From assembly GCA_027491115.1 (NCBI GenBank), contig JAIXWV010000038.1, positions 41,914 to 105,913 on the forward strand: 64,000 nt of DNA, in the 5' to 3' direction. Of this stretch, positions 16,518 through 28,488 are shown piece after piece (the first letter of the stretch is position 1; each line of letters begins with the position of its first letter). The position numbers were made by a program, and so were the translations under genes. Below the pieces are notes generated by a model, which was not told the origin of the DNA, searched no databases, and saw nothing but the letters and a program-made list of their open reading frames with translations. This DNA comes from Pseudomonadota bacterium (GTDB taxonomy: Bacteria; Bdellovibrionota; UBA1018; CAIMNF01).

Positions 16518-17757
16518 AATAACGTACGGTCAGATCCCGAAGGACCCCATCGCCTGAAACGACCTCCAGGACCAACCCGGAGGAGGACTTGAGCCGGTGA
16601 GAAATCTGATACAGAGGATAAACAAAAACCCCTTCGAACGATCCTTCCGGACCCCTGGGTTTGGAGCAGATTCCAACTTCAGGATCACAGATCCGGACCT
16701 TGAGACCTGATCCGTTCGCGGTCAGACTGAGGCGGACCTCCTGGATCATGAATGGATCGAGCGCTCCGATCTCGCCCTTCAAGAGATCATCCAGAGCTGG
16801 AGCGCCTCCGATGGAAGACAGGACCATCGGGAGCTCATCGACCGATCTGAAATCCACGGACTCTGGACGGGAGAACTGGACGTTGGGTTTCAGACGGAGG
16901 ATTTTCGGTTCCCTCCGGTAGAGCGCCCAACAATCCGCTCCCGCACACTTGGGAAAAGCTTTTCCTGACTCCAGTTGGTCGGCAAAGGGACGGAAATGGG
17001 CTTCTGCCGGAACACCGGGTGAATACTCGAGGTCTCCTGTCGATACCGCTTCGATTTCGCGTCTGTTCTGCTCGAGGGCCTCTTTCAATTGATCCACAGA
17101 CCAAGCCGAGTCGCGAAGCACTCCGGACAATTCCTTCGCTTCGGCGGAGTCGGTGTCCAGATCCACCTCTTCCCGGAGCACGATCGTCCCGGTACGGCTC
17201 CCGGACCGGTTCACCACTGCGTCGAACAGCTGCATGGCATCCGGAAGGCTGGCACGAATGCATCCCATCGAGGCCGGGGCACCCAGGTTCCCGTAATGGG
17301 GAGATGAATGGATGAAATAGCCACCCTGGATCTGGAGTGCCCAGTACATGGGTGAGTTGTGATACTTGATTGAAGTCCTCCAAGGCCAGGGCTTCCCCCC
17401 GATCTGTGGTACCGTCATGCGATAAGTTCCGAGGATCGGGTCCTTCCCCTCAATGGCGGTTGAAACGAGAAACGCTCGCTCGATCCGTCCATTGATCAAC
17501 AGCAGGGCGAACTCATGATCGAAGTTCTTGGGTTTCCTTTGAACCAACACCCGCACCCGACTGGCCACCGCAGACTCAAGCTGGACCCCTTTTCCATGCC
17601 GGACATCGTTCAATCCCTCGGTCAACAAGGTCGACGGATCGGCCTCGGGGATCGTCTCTTTCACCAATGATCGACGCCAACCTTGGGCGAAGGCAGTGTC
17701 CGCAAAAAGCAGACATACGATGAGAGACCCATGCTGGATAATCGAACGAATGATCAT
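16510..17757 (-). CDS. L,D-transpeptidase (YkuD) with long C-terminal region
   Basis: 415 residues. Signal peptide about 1-24. The YkuD domain (about 65-200) has YFIHSSPHYGNLG and ASMGCIRAS, giving the catalytic His and Cys. It would form 3-3 peptidoglycan crosslinks or attach proteins to peptidoglycan in the periplasm. The C-terminal half (about 215-415) has no domain I recognise; it contains four Cys, including CDPEVGIC and CAGADC, and a final strand-rich segment ending in VRYFR. The 3' end overlaps the convergent phosphatase gene by eight bases. Confidence 0.85.
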   Translation of the reverse strand: MIIRSIIQHGSLIVCLLFADTAFAQGWRRSLVKETIPEADPSTLLTEGLNDVRHGKGVQLESAVASRVRVLVQRKPKNFDHEFALLLINGRIERAFLVSTAIEGKDPILGTYRMTVPQIGGKPWPWRTSIKYHNSPMYWALQIQGGYFIHSSPHYGNLGAPASMGCIRASLPDAMQLFDAVVNRSGSRTGTIVLREEVDLDTDSAEAKELSGVLRDSAWSVDQLKEALEQNRREIEAVSTGDLEYSPGVPAEAHFRPFADQLESGKAFPKCAGADCWALYRREPKILRLKPNVQFSRPESVDFRSVDELPMVLSSIGGAPALDDLLKGEIGALDPFMIQEVRLSLTANGSGLKVRICDPEVGICSKPRGPEGSFEGVFVYPLYQISHRLKSSSGLVLEVVSGDGVLRDLTVRYFR

Positions 17758-17859
17758 GGTTAAAGCACGAAAGTGTACTAAATCACTACTCCATTGTCAA
17801 TGCCTGACTTGACTTATCCGATTCGGAGCGTACCCTGAAATCAGGAAGGATTGGTTTCA

Positions 17860-19161
17860 ATGGAGCCGAAACTCAGGATCACCAAGCGACTCCAGGAAAT
17901 TTACCGTCTTCTCGACGGGCTCCCCGCCCAATCCGAGCTTTCACTTTGGATCAACCGGGGAGACAAAAGACAGCTGTTCCCGGGTGTATTGATCAAGGTA
18001 GACCGATCCCAGAACCTCTTGTTCATCGAACTCAGAGAGGGTACCCCGGACCTGACCGGTCTGGACCATTGTTTTGTGCGCCTCACCCCATCCGAAGGCG
18101 TCGCTCGTTGCGCCGTTTCTGTATTCCATGATCGGACCTTGGTGCTCGAAATATCAGACGAATTGGTCCTGACCGAAAGAAGACGTCACCGCAGGATTTT
18201 TTTTCAAAGCGAGGACGGTAAGAAAGTACGGATCAAGATCGACCCCCACACCCTCGAACTCGACGTGATCAACGCTTCTCGTGGAGGCCTTCGCGTCCGT
18301 GTGGACTCCGGTCAGACCTCCATGTTGAAACAGTCCGGATCATTCGAAATCGAAGCCATCGGGAACCAGACACACCCGATTCCGGCTCGCTTGGTCTGGA
18401 CACGGGAGGGCAGTGCGGCCATCGCACTCGAGGAGGAGATTCCCGAGGAGATCTTCAAAGAGTTCATCCGTCTCCCCCGCTCGGCCAATGTGGATCCGGA
18501 AAAGTTCTTCCAGGATCAGGAGTACTTCCAGACTGTCCGGAGCAACATGGAATCGATCATTTCCAGGCTCGAGAAACGTCCCAAGTTCGCCACTGCCATG
18601 AGGACTCTCAAGGTGGATCGGAACGGGAACTACCTGAAAACCCACATCGACTTGCTCTGCTACGTTTCGTGCTCGATCGGCAGGACACTCGGTTGGGTCA
18701 CTGAAAGCACCATCGATAAATTGATTTACGTGTCCTACTTGCACGACCTTAGGTACTTCGATATGGCCCATTTGGCTCGAATTCCATCAAAGGCGGCCTT
18801 CGATGCACAAAAGGATTCCCTCTCCGAAGAGGAACGAACAGCTTACCTTGAGGGACCGGGTTACAGTGCCCTCATGTCCAAGGATGACGAGATGAACTCA
18901 ATCGATGTGGAGAGGATTCTGATCCAACAAAAAGAAAGACCTGACGGTTCGGGATTTCCAGCAGGGATCTCCTTCAAGCAGCTCTTCCCCCTCTCCTGCC
19001 TGTTCATCATCAGTCATGAATTCGTGGATTATGTTTACGAACACCCGGACTGGTCCTTCCGTAAATTCGTAGACGCAGTCAGACCCCAGTTCAAAGGACC
19101 GTATTTCATTAAAATCCTCCAAGCGATCGAAGAGCTGGAGACCTCGAGAGCAAGGTACTGA
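17860..19161 (+). CDS. PilZ domain plus degenerate HD-GYP domain protein
   Basis: 433 residues from the ATG at 17860, ten bases after an AGGAAGG ribosome site. The PilZ domain (about 100-205) has the c-di-GMP motifs: the arginine run ERRRHRRI and NASRGGLRV. The C-terminal half (about 250-430) looks like an HD-GYP fold but is degenerate: it keeps an HD pair (LHDLRYFD, without the usual GK) and DGSGFP for the GYP loop, while the paired His ligands before it are replaced (QQKERPDGSG). It is therefore probably a c-di-GMP receptor or scaffold rather than an active phosphodiesterase. It is followed at once by the RsmI-like gene. Confidence 0.75.
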   Translation: MEPKLRITKRLQEIYRLLDGLPAQSELSLWINRGDKRQLFPGVLIKVDRSQNLLFIELREGTPDLTGLDHCFVRLTPSEGVARCAVSVFHDRTLVLEISDELVLTERRRHRRIFFQSEDGKKVRIKIDPHTLELDVINASRGGLRVRVDSGQTSMLKQSGSFEIEAIGNQTHPIPARLVWTREGSAAIALEEEIPEEIFKEFIRLPRSANVDPEKFFQDQEYFQTVRSNMESIISRLEKRPKFATAMRTLKVDRNGNYLKTHIDLLCYVSCSIGRTLGWVTESTIDKLIYVSYLHDLRYFDMAHLARIPSKAAFDAQKDSLSEEERTAYLEGPGYSALMSKDDEMNSIDVERILIQQKERPDGSGFPAGISFKQLFPLSCLFIISHEFVDYVYEHPDWSFRKFVDAVRPQFKGPYFIKILQAIEELETSRARY

Positions 19162-19162
19162 A

Positions 19163-23160
<3,998 letters not shown>

Positions 23161-23171
<11 letters not shown>

Positions 23172-24924
23172 GATTCTCCTGCTCGATGACTAGAAAAGTA
23201 ACATCATCCAAAAGGGGAGCGCCATCATTGAGGGGAACCAAGTCACGGACTACAGAATCCACAATGACCTCTCCACTATGGCCCACATGACTTTTCAGGA
23301 ATTTTTTGAAACCTTTTCTACCAAGAACCTGCTCCTGTACCCCCAGATCCTGGATCCCATCAGTGAATAGGATAATCTTATCCTGTTTCGACAAGAATGC
23401 CCCTTCAACTTCATCAAGCTCATCAGACATCACCAGTGCATCTCCAAGACGACTTCCCGAAGCGTTCATGGATTTAGCTTCACCGGATACCGAGTCAAGG
23501 TAATACGAAGGATTGTGTCCAGCGCTCGAATAGACAAAAGTTCCCTTCTTCATATCGAGAACCATACAAACAGCCGTCATGTTCATTTCGCCACGGGTCG
23601 CTTCAAACACAACACGATTGAATGCGCGCAGAATCTCTTTAGGTCCCATGCTGATTTCACCTTCACGATCAACTTGGTCCTGAATCATCGAGATACAACC
23701 CCTCGTCGTGGCAACTAACATCGCGCTAGCATACCCGTGTCCAGTGACATCCCCGACCAGGATCGCAACACGCTCCTTGCCACGGATGAACCCCCACCAG
23801 TCCCCTCCACACTGATCAGCGGGTTTGTAAAAACTCGAGACCTTGATCTCGCCGAAAGCAACCGTTTTCTCGGGAATAAAGATCCTCTGTACCGCCCCTG
23901 CAACTTCAAGTTGGGCCTCGATCTTCGTTTTTTCCACCTCGGACTGGATCAGTTTCTTGATCTTCTGCGCCATACTCGCGACCGAGTCGGCAAGAATCTT
24001 GGTTTCGTCCTTCGTTTCAACATGAATCGGGGTGTCGAACTCTCCTTGAGCAATACGAGCTGTGGCACCGGACACCTCGATAATGGGAGCCGCAAGTTTC
24101 CGGGCCACCAAGATCGACGCACCCAAAGCGACCCCGACCGACATCAGAATCAGCAGGACGATCTTGACACCGAGCACATATGCGGGCCGATACGCGGTCT
24201 GCGTGTCGATCACAGAAATGACCTTACCGATGTCAAGTAGGTCGGAGTACCCCCACAGACCTGCACTTTTTTCGAGGGTTCCTGATTTGAAGCTTGTGGC
24301 AAGAATATCTTTGACCGCATCCATCGCCCCAGTCATCCGCTTCTCAGCCGTATCACTGCAGAACATCACCGGATCACCATTCCGGTTGAACACTCCAATA
24401 TTTGATCCTTCGCACTCCATTTTCAGGTGCTTGAAGCCGATCCTGACCCCGATCACTACGGACTTCGAGGGAAACAAAGCTAAGCTATCCTCACCCAAAG
24501 AGGAATTGGACAGCACATATGTTCCCGCCAGTGTCCCGAGCCATGCCGCATCCTTTTTGATCAACCCGGAGAACTCCTGCTCTCCTGCCTCCACCCATCG
24601 TGGATTCCCTTCCTTTAAGTAAATACCGACCGCCTTCACTGCGGCATTCACATCACGCGCATCGTTCAGGATATTCTCGAGTGAAGCCTTCAAGTCATCT
24701 TCTCGAACCTTCAGATTGAATACCTTGGCGGCAACTTCACGCGCTTTTGCAAAGTCGGTTTCGAAAACTTTTGAGATTGCCTGTGTCTGAGACTGTTGAC
24801 CTTGGAGTGTATAGGCCCGACTCTCGGTGCTCAACACCTGGAGAGATAAGCCACCGTTCAAGATAATCAAGGTACTGACCAGCAGAAGTGTTAGCACAAG
24901 AATTTTTGTTGATATGTGTTTCAT
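23161..24924 (-). CDS. HAMP-SpoIIE (RsbU-type PP2C) sensor phosphatase
   Basis: 587 residues. First membrane helix about 8-30, a periplasmic sensor region of about 220 residues, second helix about 250-275, HAMP (about 275-330, KLAAPIIEVSGATARIAQG), a coiled segment, and a SpoIIE/PP2C domain (about 365-580). Metal motifs are present: FYKPADQCGGDWWG, VGDVTGHGYASAML, SAGHNPSYY, ILFTDGIQDL and DDVTFLVIE. It would dephosphorylate an anti-sigma antagonist (STAS type) in a partner-switching pathway. No STAS or anti-sigma kinase gene is nearby, so its target is elsewhere. Confidence 0.9.
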
Positions 24925-24927
24925 GGT

Positions 24928-26259
24928 CTATTCTCCGAAATAATACCCCAACATCAATCCGTAACGATTCGAGGTGTAGTCTGCATTCACTGCAGAGACT
25001 CCGGCTGGCACCTTCAGCCATGCCGCATCGGCTGCGATATGAAACGCCCTCCCAAATAAACGCAGCCTCACATCAGCAATCACACCGGCCCAGAAGCTCT
25101 CCAAGGACGGAGCGGCGGTCAGCAACGGCCCATAGGTTGCAGCGACAAAGAAACTCCGGTCAAAAGGCCTGAGCACCAAGTGACCGGCCCATCCAAGAGA
25201 AGAAATGATCCCGTATCTACCCTCTCCATTCATTCCGATGATTTCACCACCAAGTCCGGCAAGAAGTGCAAGACTCCTCGATCGGAGTAGATTTTTATGG
25301 AGATAGGCGCCTGCGGCCGTCACTCCAGACAAACCACCACCTTGATTCATTCGCATTTCTATTTCAGGAATCAACCCGTACCCTACCGGAGAAAAACGAT
25401 TCGCGTTGAAGTACAGGGAGACCTGTCTTCCCGACCAGTTCTGGATCTGCCCTGATCCATCTGCCGCCCGATTCTGGTGATTCACATCAGAAGCTCCGAG
25501 GTAGCCACCAAAGACCCAATAACGTCTGATTCGGGGCTTGGGCGTGGGTGCCGGGGTAGCCTCTGTGACGACGGTCGCTGGAGTCGGAGAGGGCTCAACC
25601 GGTAAGGGAACCCGGATCACGAATTTCCCAGCTACGGTGCCTGAACGATTCAAGATCAGGTAGTGAGGATCTCTACTCTCAGGCGCCTCGGTGTCTTTGA
25701 TTACCTTAAGACCATTGGAAGTCGCAACCTTACCCGCTTCACTGATCGCACCCCAGCAAACGGTTCTCCCTTGGCCCATTTCGGCGCACTCGGACCCAGA
25801 ACTTCCGCAACGAACTCCGACAACACCAAATCCCCGAACTAGACTCGCGGTTTCGACCCTGATTCCAGCTGAATCACACTCCGGAGATGCGACCACGACA
25901 GGATACTCAAACGGTAAGTCGAAGATGTATCTCGCCTTGATCCTTGAAGCTTCCCCTGCGTTACCCTTGCTCGTAACCGGAACAACGGTGGAAATCTCAC
26001 TGAGACACGCATTCAGTTTTCTGATCTCTTTTTTGCCACTCGCAAGTAAGGCACACGGGAGCGAAACCCCTTCCTTCCAAAACCACTGCCCCTTCACTTT
26101 CGAGACCTTGACTTCTCCCTTGTCATCTACCCGATTGGCGATAACCGAAAAATCTCCATCCTCCTTCGCGTATGCCGCGAAAGAGCTGAAGACGGAGAGT
26201 ACAACGAGCACGGTGCCCAGTCTTCTAAACACGGGCTTTTTCAAAAGAATCAGACTCAT
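24928..26259 (-). CDS. Two-part exported protein with C-terminal outer-membrane barrel
   Basis: 443 residues. Signal peptide about 1-31. Part one (about 32-210) is a globular Cys-containing domain (Cys in SLPCALL, NACLSE, SPECDS, VRCGSS, ECAEM, VCWGA). A Pro/Thr linker (about 220-245, PSPTPATVVTEATPAPTPKP) leads to a barrel-like part (about 248-443) of alternating hydrophobic strands ending in YGLMLGYYFGE. The first part probably faces the periplasm or exterior. It opens an operon whose next genes, three bases on, encode the SpoIIE phosphatase and the FecR protein, so it may be the outer-membrane component of that signalling unit. No family recognised. Confidence 0.6.
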   Translation of the reverse strand: MSLILLKKPVFRRLGTVLVVLSVFSSFAAYAKEDGDFSVIANRVDDKGEVKVSKVKGQWFWKEGVSLPCALLASGKKEIRKLNACLSEISTVVPVTSKGNAGEASRIKARYIFDLPFEYPVVVASPECDSAGIRVETASLVRGFGVVGVRCGSSGSECAEMGQGRTVCWGAISEAGKVATSNGLKVIKDTEAPESRDPHYLILNRSGTVAGKFVIRVPLPVEPSPTPATVVTEATPAPTPKPRIRRYWVFGGYLGASDVNHQNRAADGSGQIQNWSGRQVSLYFNANRFSPVGYGLIPEIEMRMNQGGGLSGVTAAGAYLHKNLLRSRSLALLAGLGGEIIGMNGEGRYGIISSLGWAGHLVLRPFDRSFFVAATYGPLLTAAPSLESFWAGVIADVRLRLFGRAFHIAADAAWLKVPAGVSAVNADYTSNRYGLMLGYYFGE

Positions 26260-26369
26260 TCAGTGTACCCGTTCCATCGATTTGAAGTGAACAAAAACAA
26301 ACCGGTTACCGGTGTTATTCCGCCAGAAAAATGGCGTCGGGACACTCGAAATCCTGCAGGTTTTGCCGA

Positions 26370-26399
26370 TTGATTGCGCTTCTCATCAGAACTCATAAT
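26370..26399 (+). promoter_or_regulatory. Possible promoter of the Trp-rich gene
   Basis: TTGATT (26370-26375) and CATAAT (26394-26399) are separated by 18 bases and lie 24 bases before the ATG. The 164-base divergent gap also holds a CGCCA/TGGCG inverted repeat around 26330 and two copies of ACCGGT in tandem near 26310, which might be an operator for either gene. Confidence 0.4.
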
Positions 26400-26423
26400 T
26401 CAGGCAGAAAGTAGGATTTCTAA

Positions 26424-26684
26424 ATGAATCAATGGCAAGCATGGGTGAATGTGAAGTGGAAACCTGGAACTCCGGAGACCGCGTGGCAAAACTGGAAAAC
26501 CAACAAGTGGGTACGCGGGGTGTGGTCAACCACGGGCAATTGGGATTGTTCGATTTGGCTAGATGTCAGTACCCCAGACGAACTCGAGGAATTCGTTTGG
26601 AAAGAAGTGCGTGGAAATACCTGGGTAGAAGCCACTGAAACCCGCTGGGCGAAGCAATGGTGGGAAAACCGTAAAGCATCATAA
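26424..26684 (+). CDS. Tryptophan-rich small protein, Lrp/AsnC ligand-domain-like
   Basis: 86 residues, 14 of them Trp (positions 4, 7, 12, 21, 24, 29, 34, 40, 45, 59, 67, 75, 79, 80), with no signal peptide or membrane segment. The pattern VWSTTGNWDCSIWLDV then DELEEFVWKEVRGNTWV and TETRWAK follows the strand-helix-strand order of the Lrp/AsnC ligand-binding (dimeric alpha/beta barrel) domain, without a DNA-binding helix. Such stand-alone domains can form rings that bind amino acids; tryptophan-rich versions are not one I can name. A promoter-like sequence precedes it and a perfect hairpin follows. It is probably monocistronic. Confidence 0.65.
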   Translation: MNQWQAWVNVKWKPGTPETAWQNWKTNKWVRGVWSTTGNWDCSIWLDVSTPDELEEFVWKEVRGNTWVEATETRWAKQWWENRKAS

Positions 26685-26695
26685 ATGTATGAAAC

Positions 26696-26725
26696 AACCC
26701 CGGAGGGCTCAATCTCTCCGGGGTT
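26696..26725 (+). terminator. Hairpin between the Trp-rich gene and moxR
   Basis: AACCCCGGAG (26696-26705) pairs perfectly with CTCCGGGGTT (26716-26725) across a ten-base loop. It starts 12 bases after the Trp-rich gene and ends four bases before the moxR start. No T tract follows, so it may be a weak terminator, or a leader hairpin that limits moxR translation. Confidence 0.5.
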
Positions 26726-26729
26726 ACTT

Positions 26730-27614
26730 ATGAACCCTCTTTTGAAACAAGTGTTGAATAGCGCCTCGTTGGTTTTCCACGGTAAAGACCGAGAAATCGA
26801 ACTGATGGTATGCTGCTTACTGGCTCGCGGGCATCTCCTGATCGAGGACATTCCGGGAATGGGAAAGACCACTCTCGCCAAAACCCTTGCCCGACTGCTG
26901 GGGATAAAGTTCAATCGGATTCAATTCACAAACGACCTTTTGCCCGCCGACCTCCTAGGATTTTCGATCTTCTCCGAAACCGAAAGGAAAATGGTTTTTC
27001 AGCCAGGTCCTCTCTTTGCGGAGATGGTGCTCGGAGACGAGCTGAACCGCGCCTCTCCAAAAACCCAAAGTGCCTGCCTTCAAGCGATGGAAGAAAGGGA
27101 AGTTACGGTAGACGGTGTCACACATCCCCTATCCGCGGTTTTTCTTCTGATCGCAACCCAGAACCCAAAAGACAGCTCGGGGACCCAATTGCTCCCGGAC
27201 TCCCAGCTCGATCGTTTTCTAATGAGAATTCCAATCGGTTACCCGGATATTGAATCTGAAAGAAAACTTCTTGAAGAAGGACTCGGATCGGATCGGCGCT
27301 CCGTCATCATCCAGGATCTCGAACCCGTTCTCGACACCGTCCAGCTGATGCGAATGCAGGAGCAGGTTGAGCAAACGACTGTTTCTGCCGCATTGGTCGA
27401 CTACATCCTCCGGTTGGTACGGGAGAGTCGATTGAGAGGTGGCGGACTTTCTCCAAGAGCCGGACTGGACCTGCTTCGCGCGGCGAAGTCCCGTGCCTTT
27501 CTGCACGGAAGAAAATTCGTAATTCCTGAGGATGTTCAATCCATTGCACACCCAGTTATGAATCATCGGATTTCAGATGTGACGGGACTGATGGCACATG
27601 TTCCCGTGGATTGA
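26730..27614 (+). CDS. MoxR-family AAA+ ATPase
   Basis: 294 residues from the ATG at 26730; an earlier frame start at 26685 would include the hairpin and is unlikely. Walker A is GMGKTTLAKT (about residues 47-56), Walker B is MVLGDELNRASPK, sensor 1 is LIATQNP, and the sensor 2/arginine region LSPRAGLDLLRAAKS follows. MoxR proteins are chaperone-like ATPases that mature or assemble complexes, often with DUF58 proteins. It overlaps the DUF58 gene by 17 bases and opens a three-gene operon. Confidence 0.93.
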   Translation: MNPLLKQVLNSASLVFHGKDREIELMVCCLLARGHLLIEDIPGMGKTTLAKTLARLLGIKFNRIQFTNDLLPADLLGFSIFSETERKMVFQPGPLFAEMVLGDELNRASPKTQSACLQAMEEREVTVDGVTHPLSAVFLLIATQNPKDSSGTQLLPDSQLDRFLMRIPIGYPDIESERKLLEEGLGSDRRSVIIQDLEPVLDTVQLMRMQEQVEQTTVSAALVDYILRLVRESRLRGGGLSPRAGLDLLRAAKSRAFLHGRKFVIPEDVQSIAHPVMNHRISDVTGLMAHVPVD

Positions 27615-28488
27615 ACGTTTCCTTAAGAGCGACAGGACCTATATCATTCCAAACGGTGCTGGGGTTGCCTTCGGCTCCTTGTTCTTCTGCCTGTTATTCG
27701 CGGGAGCGGCATTGAACCGTCCTTTGCTCCAATTGATCGGCTTCATGATCGCAATTCCGTATCTGAGCGCGATGGTCCAGAGCAATAATAACCTCAAGGA
27801 TGTCAAATTAAGGATACTCGAGAGCCCACTTGCGCCAGCTGGAACACCGATCGAGGCGCGGATGGTACTAGAACACCACGGACGAACACCGAGCCGGAGA
27901 ATTCTGATCGGCATCCGGGGTGGTTCAAGTTCACAACGGAGGATGATCAAGCGAATCACTCCGGGTGAACCTGTAGAGATCTTGGTCCCTATTGGTTCAT
28001 TCAGTCGTGGCGTCCATCGTGTGCCAGAAATTCAGATCTCTAGCGGATTTCCCATTGGGATGTTCCATACCTGGAAAAGATTCAGACCTGAAACCCAGAT
28101 CTGGATTCATCCTACGCCGTCCGGAGAAATCCTTTGGAAGAAAAACCAGCCAAATCAGGACGAATCCCGACTCGAATACAAGGAGCACAGGAGGGTGAAT
28201 CCTGGAGATCTCCACTCGAGGATTGACTGGAAGCGTTTTGCGCGTGACAAGAAACAATTGTTTCGGGTTTACGATGTCGACCCGTCAAAAAAGGTGGTTC
28301 TGTCCTGGGAAGAGGTTCGACATCTTCCAATTGAGAAAGCTCTCTCACAAATGGCTCGGTGGTTGCTCGACGTTGAACGTGGAGGTGTAGACGCAATCAT
28401 CGAGGCTCCGTTTACGAGTGGGAACGTGACCGCCAGTTCGATCAGGAAACACCTGAAGGCCCTCGCTTGCTACGGAGAATCAAGTTGA
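27598..28488 (+). CDS. DUF58 protein
   Basis: 296 residues. Two N-terminal membrane helices (about 18-55), a beta-rich domain, then the DUF58 signature EYKEHRRVNPGDLHSRIDWK (about 194-213), in which HRRV.PGD.HR.IDWK is the family core. The C-terminal VWA-like part ends with KHLKALACYGE. It couples with MoxR ATPases; its exact role is unknown. The start overlaps moxR and the end overlaps the TgpA-like gene start (TTGA). Confidence 0.88.
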   Translation: MFPWIERFLKSDRTYIIPNGAGVAFGSLFFCLLFAGAALNRPLLQLIGFMIAIPYLSAMVQSNNNLKDVKLRILESPLAPAGTPIEARMVLEHHGRTPSRRILIGIRGGSSSQRRMIKRITPGEPVEILVPIGSFSRGVHRVPEIQISSGFPIGMFHTWKRFRPETQIWIHPTPSGEILWKKNQPNQDESRLEYKEHRRVNPGDLHSRIDWKRFARDKKQLFRVYDVDPSKKVVLSWEEVRHLPIEKALSQMARWLLDVERGGVDAIIEAPFTSGNVTASSIRKHLKALACYGESS

